This document shows positions 1 to 8,164 of a stretch of 64,000 bases of DNA, in pieces. The first letter of the stretch is position 1, and each line of letters opens with the position of its first letter. A program made the position numbers and the translations under genes. A model generated the notes under the pieces. It saw nothing but the letters and a program-made list of their open reading frames with translations. It was not told where the DNA came from and did not search any database. Source of the DNA: Verrucomicrobiia bacterium (GTDB taxonomy: Bacteria > Verrucomicrobiota > Verrucomicrobiia > Limisphaerales > DASXHY01); assembly GCA_035629175.1 (NCBI GenBank), contig DASPIL010000011.1, positions 25,083-89,082 on the forward strand, read 5' to 3'.

Positions 1-2
1 GA

Positions 3-137
3 ATGGTGCAGGTCTGGAAGAGCAATGTGTGGACGCCGTATGAGGTGCATCGCTCGGTGGCCGAACTGCTTTCGCCGGGCAAGGGCAGCCTGACCGGCAA
101 GGCAAACACCACAGCCCGCACGACGGCATCGAAGTGA
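3..137 (+). CDS. C-terminal fragment of an unknown protein
   Basis: The frame is open from the window edge and ends at TGA 135-137, giving about 44 residues that include WKSNVWTPYEVHRSVAELL. The ATG at position 3 may be internal, because the upstream part is outside the window. I do not recognise the family. The tail is rich in Thr, Ala and Lys, as in many disordered C-termini. Confidence 0.4.
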   Translation: MVQVWKSNVWTPYEVHRSVAELLSPGKGSLTGKANTTARTTASK

Positions 138-499
138 TCCTGAAAATCTTGGTGGTGGTTTTCCTTCGAGGCCATCGCGACCTTTGCGTGAGGAAGGCTG
201 GTTGGCCTTGGTTCGGCCCTTGCGGTTGTATGTTCCTGGCAGCGGAATCGTTCCATTTTGTGGGCGATCCTCGCCGGATTCCTGCCATGGATTTCAGGCT
301 AAGCAACGAACGCGGAAGCCTTCCCCTGTCGTTGCACGTCGGAATAGAACGCGGCATGTCCAGTGTCGATCGAACCGCGGCCGGTTATGAGCGGCGCTCC
401 TGTTGCGCGCGCGACCGCGTTTACCCAAGGACCAAAAGAGGATCGGCTTGCTTGCTTTCATGTAAAGCCCGGCTTCTATGATACTCAGCGCGTTGCGAG
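138..499. other. Intergenic stretch, no supported gene
   Basis: The open frames here are short, overlap one another on both strands, and show no recognisable motif, signal peptide or ribosome binding site. I see no clear hairpin terminator or repeat. Confidence 0.5.
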
Positions 500-2295
500 A
501 TGCCGGGCGCTTATGGTAACAACGAAGGCGTGAAAGGAGTTCATTCCCCACGAGGCCGATTCTTTGACCGAGGATTTTTCCTGGCTCCGATACTTCTATG
601 GGGCCTCGTGAATTCACCTGGGTTCGGGCAGAATCCGCCCGCGCTCACCGAAGTGCACAGCACATTCCAGTTGCAAGTCGAGGAATTCACCGCCATGCCG
701 GGGAGCCCTGTTCCCGCCAGTGCACGGACCTGCTGGATGGACTTCGACAATGACGGGCGGCTGGATTTTTTCGCGTCGAGCCTGGAGTCCAGGTTGTTCA
801 GAAACACAGGTGACGGGACATTTTCCGAGGTCTTGCATAGGCACCCGTCTGCCTGGCAGGCCATTGCGGCGGGCGATTGGAACAGGGACGGCTGGATTGA
901 TTTCGTGACGGGCGACCACGAGGTCCTCTTATTCCAAAACCTCGGGAATGGCTTATTTACGAACAGCGTTCTGATCTCTTCGCCGTTTGACCTGGAAGAC
1001 GCTGCTTGGGGCGATTCGACAACGACGGAGATCTGGATGTCTGGTACTGGGGTCCGGAATGGTTGAATACGAAAGGCATACGAGGCTATTGCGCAACGAT
1101 GGCGGCCAGTTCACGGATGCGAAGGTTCGACTGGAAAGCGTCTACGGTCGCGGTGTGTTTGCCGATTTTGATTGCGACGGCCGTTTGGACATCATCACCG
1201 CGGGTTTATCGAGCAATTATGAGCCAACAATACTGGTCTATCGCAACATCGGCGCGGAAGGGTTTGCGCAACTATCCACTTCATTGCCCGGGCTTGCATA
1301 TGCCATGGCGGGGGGTCAGCGTCGCTACTGGGGATATTGACAATGACGGCGATCCCGACCTGTTTCTTGCGGGAAGGGACAGTTACGGTGCGGTTCGCGC
1401 GGGGATTTTTCGAAATGATGGATCCTTCATTTTTTCGGAGGTGCCAACCGCTTTGCCTGCGACAACGATGGTAGGAAGCTGGGGTGATTTCGATAGTGAC
1501 GGCTGGCTCGACCTCGCAGTCAACACACCCTCTGCAGCAGCGACGAATAGCTCGATTTTCGTCTATCGGAACAACCGTGATGGAACCTTCGAGGACATTG
1601 GCGTTGAACTCCAGGCCCCGAGCAAACGCATGTTGCTGGAAGCTTGCACGTGGGCTGACTATGACGGCGATGGGGATCTCGATATCCTGTCCGACGACAC
1701 TGGAACGATTTTTCGCAACAACATGACGAGGTCGAACCGGCCACCGTCCGCGCCAGGTTCGTTAACGTCGTTGGTTCTTCCCACAGGGGAGGTGCTGTTG
1801 TCGTGGACAGGGGGTCTCGATCCCGAGACGGGCGGCTCGGGAGGACTTACCTACAATCTAAGAGTGGGGACAATGCGGGGAGGGATTGACGTGATCAGCC
1901 CGCATGCAGACCCTTTGACTGGGCTGCGCCGCGTATCGGAATCTGGAACAGTGACATCGAACGTGTGGCCTTTATGTGGCTTGCCGCCGGGGACCTATTA
2001 TTGGAGTGTGCAATCGATTGATCCCGGATTTGTCGGTTCGAGCTTTGCTCACGAATCCGCATTCACTGTCACGCGGCAGCCCATTCAGTTAGGGGCTGCC
2101 GTTGAGGCTGGAACGTTCGTTCTGCGGTTCACGGATAACCCGGGCGCGAAATATTCCGTTTGGCATTCGGCCGACCTGGTTTCCTGGCAGTTCGGGGGGG
2201 ACGTCGTCGAAACAGAACCAGGGAAGTTCCATTTCAGCCGTGACGTCAGCGGAGGGCAGGGTTTTTTCCGAGTTACAGGCATGCCCGGACATTGA
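500..2295 (+). pseudogene. VCBS/FG-GAP repeat secreted protein, interrupted by frameshifts
   Basis: The product would be exported: a hydrophobic segment FFLAPILLWGLV lies near the N-terminus. Repeats of the type DFDNDGRLDFF, DWNRDGWIDFV, DIDNDGDPDLFL, DFDSDGWLDLAV and DYDGDGDLDILS follow, which is the calcium-binding FG-GAP/VCBS beta-propeller signature. A fibronectin-like stretch comes next, then a C-terminal domain ending GFFRVTGMPGH, a style common in verrucomicrobial exoproteins. The repeats are spread over three reading frames. The frame changes near 1017 (GATTCGAC where GATTTCGAC would restore it), again near 1060, and near 1312 inside a run of G. Either the gene is decaying or the assembly has indels. 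The long frame 1006-2295 carries most of the repeats. Family assignment is firm; intactness is not. Confidence 0.7.
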
Positions 2296-2358
2296 TCGGC
2301 GCGTCTTCCGGCTTTTCTGCCGACAGAGTGCGCAGCGTTTCAGCGTTTGGTTTGAGAA

Positions 2359-2723
2359 TCCGTGTTCATCCGTGGTTAAAAGCCCTTCATCGTTGCGATT
2401 GGTGTCTTTGGTTCATGCGTGGTTTAATGCGAAACGCCTCACGCGGAGGTCGCGAAGGGCGCGGAGGGAAGGCTTTGAACAGGAGCACGCTGAGATAACG
2501 GAGAAGAGCGTGGGCGATTGAAAATTGACCCGTCCCTTCGTCCCTTCGTCCTTTCGTCCTTTCGTCCTTTCGTCCTTGGCCTTGGTCCTCGGTCTGCATC
2601 CGTGTCCATCCGTGGTTAAAATTCCTCCTCAATTCGCGATAATTCGCGTCACTCGCGTAAACCCATTTTCCCCCCTTCCGTGTTGTTGCAGCTCTGCCGC
2701 GCTGTGTTCATCCGTGGTTAAAG
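2359..2723 (+). repeat. Three copies of a 'CATCCGTGGTTAAA' repeat
   Basis: Near-identical phrases occur at 2359-2380 (TCCGTGTTCATCCGTGGTTA, then AA), 2598-2620 (the same with TGTCCATC) and 2703-2723 (TGTGTTCATCCGTGGTTAAA, then G). A weaker relative, TTCATGCGTGGTTTAA, lies at about 2413. All are in the same orientation, and no coding frame runs through them. They look like a non-coding dispersed repeat whose function I do not know. Confidence 0.65.
2531..2578 (+). repeat. 8-bp tandem repeat, six units
   Basis: Six head-to-tail units follow the pattern CGTCCYTT (two CGTCCCTT, three CGTCCTTT, one CGTCCTTG). The array sits in the spacer between two of the CATCCGTGGTTAAA repeats. Such arrays change length by slippage. 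Confidence 0.75.
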
Positions 2724-3501
2724 AGGCGCAGTGCGGTGGGTCCGGAACATTGGGACTGCAGATGCGCGATCCCCGCGATCCCCGCGGCATCCCCGGGGCT
2801 TTCGCCTTGACCTGTCCCGGGGGCTCATTACTGTGTGCGGCGTCAGGCGAACGTCATGTTTGCGCGAATAACAACCCGGCTTTCCAGGATGGCAGTCATT
2901 CTCCTGGCCTGGATTCTCTTCCACCCGAAACGGCAGGCTGTTGTGGCCCGGGCCGCCTTTGGTGAAGTGTTCATCGTGCCCATGACTCGTGCCTGCAAAC
3001 TGATGATTGGTAAACGCACGGCGGAAAACAAAACGCGCATTGACGCAGGTTTTCTGCTGGAGCAGGAATCAGCACCGGAAACCAAGGTCCTCGCCCGAGC
3101 CGCGGGAGCGATGAAGCTCCTGAACCCGCGTCCGGATATACGTCTCGAGGCCCTATCGGAGCCGCTTTCCCAGACATCTGAATCTGTTCGCATCGCTCCC
3201 AAACCGCTCCCCTTTTACGAGGGCCGCGGACGAATCGCCCTTCCAACGCGCGGCATCATCCGCGCGCGCTGCCGTCGGATCTCCGACACTACCGGAAGAG
3301 CGATCCTGTCCCAGGCACCTGTTTCCCTTTGGGCGACGGGCCGGCTGCGGGGCTTGCACCAGCTTCATTGTCAGGATCGCGCCCCTTCCGCAGCATTCTG
3401 ATTCCGCTCAGCTTCACCTTCATCTGACACGTTCCGCGGGTTGATCCGCATTCGTGCCGCGCCTGCCGCGGCTTGAGGCGCCCTTCCTGCGGCCATGAAA
3501 G

Positions 3502-4305
3502 ATGTTCAAGCGGCAGCACTACATAGTCCTGGGAACGATGGTCGTGATGATTCTGGTTATCCTGAATCTCCCGGCCCGCACTGCCACACGCCTCAAAGTA
3601 GCCATCGGAAGTGTTTTTCTCCCCCTTTTCGGACTGGCCAGTTCGACCCATCAGGTGATTGAGAAAGCGAGCGACGCAGTCACGACGCGCCGTGAATTAT
3701 TGCGTCAGAACGAAGCGTTGCGGCAGGAGAACCAACAATTGCGAACGCAGGCCTTGCAGGGGTCGGAGACGGCCCGCGAGAACGAGCGCCTGCGCCGGCT
3801 GATCGGCTGGCAGCAACAGAAGCGCTGGAACATGAAGCTCGCGCGCGTTGTTCTTCGCGATCCCGCCAACTGGTGGCGCACCGTGCAAATCGACCGCGGT
3901 TCGCGGGATGGCATGCGCCCCAACCTGCCTGTGCTCACGACAGACGGGCTCGTCGGCAGAATCTCTTCCGTTTCGGTTGATCGTTCGCAGGTGGCCATCC
4001 TCGGCGATCCCGGCTGCCGCGTTTCGGGTCAGATTGGCAATGACGCGGGTGACATGGGCGTCGTGGGCGTCGGGGGGCCGTTCGATGGTTCGCTGGTCGA
4101 CATGTTCCATCTTTCGAAGAACGCCCACCTGAAATCGGGCCAGGAAGTGTTCACGAGCGGCATGGGTGGCATCTTTCCCAAGGGAATTCTCATCGGGCGG
4201 ATTGTCGACGCGCGGCCTGTGGAGTTCGGCCTTTCCATGGAGGCACGCATTAAACTCGCCGCAAACATGAGTTCACTGGACGAAGTCTGGGTGCTGTTTC
4301 CTTGA
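3502..4305 (+). CDS. mreC: Rod shape-determining protein MreC
   Basis: MreC is a bitopic scaffold of the elongasome that links the cytoplasmic MreB/MreD side to periplasmic PBP2 during lateral wall growth. The 267 residues, a normal length, show one membrane segment at about 8-25. A coiled coil of Glu/Gln/Arg heptads follows at about 60-102, then the conserved beta-rich periplasmic domain with LARVVLRDPANWWRTVQIDRG, GLVGRISSVS and FPKGILIGRI. It starts at ATG 3502 and is followed after 4 bases by mreD. It heads the operon mreC-mreD-PBP2-rodA-rng, and no mreB is upstream in the window. Confidence 0.95.
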   Translation: MFKRQHYIVLGTMVVMILVILNLPARTATRLKVAIGSVFLPLFGLASSTHQVIEKASDAVTTRRELLRQNEALRQENQQLRTQALQGSETARENERLRRLIGWQQQKRWNMKLARVVLRDPANWWRTVQIDRGSRDGMRPNLPVLTTDGLVGRISSVSVDRSQVAILGDPGCRVSGQIGNDAGDMGVVGVGGPFDGSLVDMFHLSKNAHLKSGQEVFTSGMGGIFPKGILIGRIVDARPVEFGLSMEARIKLAANMSSLDEVWVLFP

Positions 4306-4309
4306 ACCC

Positions 4310-4861
4310 ATGAACGCAATTACTTCCATCCTGGTATTGCTGGCGGCGGCCCTTGCAGTGTTCTGGGAGTCGGCCTTCCAGGGCATTCGGCATCTTCTGG
4401 GCGCGCAAATCGACCTTCTTCCCGGGTTGATCGTTTATGCCAGCCTCTCGACGGGATTATTCACGACGAGCCTGACTGCCGTGACCGCCGGCCTTTTGTT
4501 TGATTCGCTTTCCGCGAATCCGCTGGGTGTCACGGTGCTGCCGTTATTGCTCGTTGGGATTCTGATTCATTCACAGCGGGAACTGATTCTTCGAGACCAG
4601 GTTTTCGCCCAATTCATCCTGGGACTTGCGGCAAGCGCGATCGCTCCTCTGTTGACGCTGCTACTGATCCTGACACGCGGCGAACCGCCGCTGCTGGGAT
4701 GGGGAAGTCTCTGGCAATGGATTGTCCTGGCCGTGGGCGGCGCCATTGCGACGCCGATCTGGTTTCTGGCATTTGGATTGTTTGACCGCACGTTCAACTA
4801 TCAGCGTGCTCGTGAAACAACCTTCCGGGCCGATCGTGAAATCCGGAGGGGAAGGAAATGA
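4310..4861 (+). CDS. mreD: Rod shape-determining protein MreD
   Basis: A small integral membrane protein of the elongasome, 183 residues, with about five hydrophobic helices starting with SILVLLAAALAVFWESAF. MreD sequences are poorly conserved. The call rests on size, helix pattern and position between mreC (4-bp gap) and PBP2. A typical feature is the loop LFDSLSANPLGVTVLPLLLVG. The C-terminus is short and basic (ADREIRRGRK), consistent with a cytoplasmic tail. Confidence 0.85.
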   Translation: MNAITSILVLLAAALAVFWESAFQGIRHLLGAQIDLLPGLIVYASLSTGLFTTSLTAVTAGLLFDSLSANPLGVTVLPLLLVGILIHSQRELILRDQVFAQFILGLAASAIAPLLTLLLILTRGEPPLLGWGSLWQWIVLAVGGAIATPIWFLAFGLFDRTFNYQRARETTFRADREIRRGRK

Positions 4862-4916
4862 GCGCTGCGGCATTTGTTAGGGCGGATGCTGAACTTTTCC
4901 GAAAGGCGTCACTCTC

Positions 4917-6947
4917 GTGTTGATCTTCGACCAACTTCGCCGAAACGACCCCGCATTGAGATTGCTTGCGCTCGGGATTTTCCTCGGCCTGGTCACTCTT
5001 GGCGCGGGCCTTTGGTGGGTTCAGATCGTGTCCTATCGCGACTATCAGGCGAATCTCGAGACGCAGGCGTTTCGCACGATTCGAATTCCCGCGGTGCGCG
5101 GGAAAATCATGGATCAAAATGGCGCGACCCTCGCTGACAATGTTCCGACCTTCAACGTCAGCCTTTATCTGGAGGAATTGAAGGATCAATTCCGTGAGGA
5201 GTATGCAAGAATCCGTCCCCGCGAAGTTGTCACGAACAATCCGCCTGCATGGAAATTTTGGGCCAGCGGATCCCAAGTGCGAACGCAAGCGACCCGGTTG
5301 AAGCGTGATCAACTGGACGTTCTTTATTGGGAAGCGCGCTTTCGGGTCGCCAGCAACGCAGTCGCAAAGATCAGCAGCGACCTCAACAAGCCGCTGTCGT
5401 TCAACCCCGCGACATTCAAGCGTCACTATCTCACGCGGCTTGCCCTGCCCTACCCTGTTGCTGAGCGCCTCACTCCGGCAGAGATCGCGCGCTTCGAGGA
5501 AAAGACATCGAGCACGCGCGGCGTCGATTTGGAAATCCAATCCACCCGGAATTACCCGCAAACCAACACTGCCGCGCATTTGCTGGGGCATCTTCGTCAA
5601 AGCGATGAATTGGACGAAGGCGAACCTTCGGTGTTCGATTATCGATTGCCGGATTTCCGGGGAGTTACGGGAGTCGAGTTTGCCTACGACTCTGAACTTC
5701 ATGGGCGTGCCGGCGCGAAATCCGTTCTCGTCAACAACCTCGGATATCGCCAAACCGAAAACACGTGGTCGCCGGCTGAACCCGGGCGCGATGTCGTGAT
5801 GACGCTTGACCTGCAGGTTCAACTCGCCGCCGAGCGCGCGCTCCAGAATGCCGCCGCTGCAAAACCAGTTCGCGGCGCCGCGGTCGTTATGGATGTCAAC
5901 ACTGGCGACATCCTGGCGATGGCATCGGAGCCGTCGTTTGATCCAGGATTCTTCGTGAATCGACGCGCCTTTCCGCCCGGCTATTACAACCAGCTTCAAA
6001 CCGTGAATGCCGAAAAGAATCGGGCCACGCAGGAAAACTACAGGCCGGGATCGATCTTCAAGCCGATCGTCGCGCTCGCGTGCCTTGAAAGCGGTCTCGA
6101 CCCTGATGACACCTACAAGGTGCAGCCTTACACGCGCAACGCCGGCCTGGGCGGGATCTTCGTGGGGCGCCGGGAGATCCGCGACACCGCACCGCCAGGC
6201 GATTACAATTTCCGCCGCGCCCTGATCCACTCCAGCAATGCCTACTTTATTCATTACGGATTGCGTGCGGGTGTGGATCGTATTGCAGAGATGGGACGCC
6301 GCCTGCATCTCGGCGAGCGATCCGAACTTGGAACGCGGCAGGAAATCAGCGGAACCTTCCCCGATCAGCGTCGGATCAGCCGGGGTTGGACCGATGGCGA
6401 CACCGCCAACCTGTGCATTGGCCAGGGCTACATTGACGTGACGCCGTTGCAGATGACGGTTGTCGCAAGCGCGCTGGCAAACGGCGGCAAGGTTTTGTGG
6501 CCCAGGCTCGTGGCCCGCGTTGACCCCTCTGCGTTCGATCCAACAAGCCAGCCTACAACGTTTCCTTCGGGGCGGGTGCGCGATCAGTTGAGTGTTCGCG
6601 CGAGCACGCTGCGGATTCTTGGCGAAGCCATGCTTGCGGACACTGAAGATCCTGAAGGCACTGCCTATCACGCATTTCGGAACTGGCAGCACCAAAAGGT
6701 AATGCGCGTGTGTGGCAAAACTGGAACGGCGCAAATTCAAAACGAGCGCAATCAAACGATTGGGCTCACGACATGGTTTCTCTCGTTCGCACCTTACGAG
6801 AACCCCCGCTACGCAGTTGTGGTAATGGTTGAAAACGGGTCGTCAGGTGGCGGCACATGCGCTCCCCTCGCCCGTCAAATTTACGACGCACTGGTCACGC
6901 GCGACCAATCCAGAACGCCACGCCAATCCGTTGCCCACGCAAACTGA
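4917..6947 (+). CDS. mrdA: Penicillin-binding protein 2 (elongation transpeptidase)
   Basis: A class B PBP that cross-links peptidoglycan in the lateral wall together with RodA. It has 676 residues. One membrane segment lies at about 15-37. The PBP dimerisation domain begins with IPAVRGKIMDQNGATLADN (58-76). The C-terminal transpeptidase domain has the active-site SIFK at 379-382, SSN at 439-441 and KTG at 601-603, so all three catalytic motifs are intact. The start is GTG 4917, chosen because it precedes the membrane anchor with a G-rich stretch upstream; ATG codons upstream are out of frame. The stop overlaps the rodA start by one base (TGATG). Confidence 0.95.
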   Translation: MLIFDQLRRNDPALRLLALGIFLGLVTLGAGLWWVQIVSYRDYQANLETQAFRTIRIPAVRGKIMDQNGATLADNVPTFNVSLYLEELKDQFREEYARIRPREVVTNNPPAWKFWASGSQVRTQATRLKRDQLDVLYWEARFRVASNAVAKISSDLNKPLSFNPATFKRHYLTRLALPYPVAERLTPAEIARFEEKTSSTRGVDLEIQSTRNYPQTNTAAHLLGHLRQSDELDEGEPSVFDYRLPDFRGVTGVEFAYDSELHGRAGAKSVLVNNLGYRQTENTWSPAEPGRDVVMTLDLQVQLAAERALQNAAAAKPVRGAAVVMDVNTGDILAMASEPSFDPGFFVNRRAFPPGYYNQLQTVNAEKNRATQENYRPGSIFKPIVALACLESGLDPDDTYKVQPYTRNAGLGGIFVGRREIRDTAPPGDYNFRRALIHSSNAYFIHYGLRAGVDRIAEMGRRLHLGERSELGTRQEISGTFPDQRRISRGWTDGDTANLCIGQGYIDVTPLQMTVVASALANGGKVLWPRLVARVDPSAFDPTSQPTTFPSGRVRDQLSVRASTLRILGEAMLADTEDPEGTAYHAFRNWQHQKVMRVCGKTGTAQIQNERNQTIGLTTWFLSFAPYENPRYAVVVMVENGSSGGGTCAPLARQIYDALVTRDQSRTPRQSVAHAN

Positions 6948-8161
6948 TGTTCGAAGCCGTCCTCAACGAAAGACAGGCACGGATCGAAAAGATCCAGCTG
7001 ATCGCCATTGCTGGATTGATGCTTCTCGGCGCTGCGTTCATTTACAGCGCGACGATGGTGAATGAATCGGCGCGCATCGCGCCATTGCTGCGCCAGACAT
7101 GGTTTCGCCAGGTGATCTGGTATGGAATGGGAACCGCGGCGGCGATCGGCTGTTGCCTCATCGATTATCGCAGCCTGACCCGATGGGCGCTCGTGATTTA
7201 CTGGGGATCCATACTGCTCCTGGTTGTAGTGCTGATTCCGGGAATCGGATCGACCCATGGATGGGGAGCACGGCGTTGGATCGACCTGGGATTCTTCAAC
7301 CTGCAACCCAGCGAGGTTGCGAAGCTGGCGATGATCATGGCCATGGCGAGTTTCCTTAGCCGTCCTGCCGAAGAACTGAGGCAGGCGCGAAACTTCTGGA
7401 AGCCGATTGCGATGATTCTGCTGCCGTTCCTGTTGATCCTCAAGGAACCGGACCTTGGCTCGGCGATCGTGCTCTTCCCCACCGGATTCATGATGATGCT
7501 CTGCGCCGGCACGCCCAAGCGTTACCTGATCAAGCTGGTTGCCGGGATGGCGATCGCAGGATCGTTGTTGATTGTTGACGTGCTTTTCGCCCCTCCCGGC
7601 TGGTGGCAGATCCCGCTTGAGAATTATCAGAAGCAACGCCTGCTGGTTTATTTCGGCGCCGATTTCGCGCCTAAAGATGCAAGCCCGGCGGAGCGCGAAA
7701 AGGCGAGGCGGCTCCAGGCCGAGAAGTCGTATCAGGTCAAGCAGGCGTTGATTTCGGTCGGCACCGGCGGGCTGTGGGGCAAGGGCTGGCGTGAAGGCAC
7801 CCAGACTTCGCTGGCATTTCTGCCGCCAGGCGCGGCGCATAATGATTTCATTTTCTCCGTGATTGCCGAGGAGAAAGGATTCGTCGGCAGCATATTGGTG
7901 CTGACGTTGTATGGAGCGGTTCTGTTCTCCGGAATCAGAATCGCCACCCAGGCTCGCGATCGCCTTGGGAAATTGCTGGCAGTGGGCGTTGTGACGCTGC
8001 TGTTCAGCCACGTGTTCGTGAATATCGGCATGAATATTCGCATTGTACCTGTAACGGGCATTCCACTGCCGCTGTTGTCTTACGGCGGGTCTTCAGTGCT
8101 TAGTTCGTTGATCGCCATGGGCATGCTGCAAAACGTGTATATACACCGAAAGGGTTATTGA
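6947..8161 (+). CDS. rodA: RodA, SEDS-family peptidoglycan glycosyltransferase
   Basis: Polymerises lipid II into glycan strands in the elongasome, paired with PBP2. It has 404 residues with about ten membrane helices. SEDS signatures are present: GWGARRWIDLGFFNLQPSE (105-123), GLWGKGWREGTQ, and the extracellular loop AAHNDFIFSVIAEEKGF whose Asp (about 300) matches the catalytic Asp of the family. NIRIVPVTGIPLPLLSYGGS lies near the end. A longer frame runs upstream, but ATG 6947 is chosen because it overlaps the PBP2 stop by one base and gives the usual RodA N-terminus. Confidence 0.95.
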   Translation: MFEAVLNERQARIEKIQLIAIAGLMLLGAAFIYSATMVNESARIAPLLRQTWFRQVIWYGMGTAAAIGCCLIDYRSLTRWALVIYWGSILLLVVVLIPGIGSTHGWGARRWIDLGFFNLQPSEVAKLAMIMAMASFLSRPAEELRQARNFWKPIAMILLPFLLILKEPDLGSAIVLFPTGFMMMLCAGTPKRYLIKLVAGMAIAGSLLIVDVLFAPPGWWQIPLENYQKQRLLVYFGADFAPKDASPAEREKARRLQAEKSYQVKQALISVGTGGLWGKGWREGTQTSLAFLPPGAAHNDFIFSVIAEEKGFVGSILVLTLYGAVLFSGIRIATQARDRLGKLLAVGVVTLLFSHVFVNIGMNIRIVPVTGIPLPLLSYGGSSVLSSLIAMGMLQNVYIHRKGY

Positions 8162-8164
8162 ATT

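Larger units (their letters stand above)
2296..3501. other. Long spacer with dispersed short repeats, no firm gene
   Basis: This 1.2-kb stretch separates the VCBS gene from mreC. Its first 450 bases hold three copies of a 'CATCCGTGGTTAAA' phrase and an 8-bp tandem repeat, listed separately. From about 2856 to 3401 a frame is open on the plus strand with one hydrophobic segment near its start (MAVILLAWILF). It resembles no family I know and its composition is Arg-rich like random GC-rich DNA, so I do not call it. mreB, often next to mreC, is not here. Confidence 0.5.

Noticed and set aside
2856..3401. Possible plus-strand gene before mreC with one hydrophobic segment
   Set aside because: No family likeness, Arg-rich random-like composition, no good ribosome binding site. 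Left uncalled, but comparison with a relative could change this.
4794..6755. Minus-strand open frame of 653 codons
   Set aside because: It lies wholly opposite the PBP2 gene, whose three catalytic motifs are intact. The antisense product resembles no family, so it is a by-product of GC-rich codon use.
6881..8011. Minus-strand open frame of 376 codons
   Set aside because: Antisense to rodA, Gln/Arg/His-rich composition typical of shadow frames.
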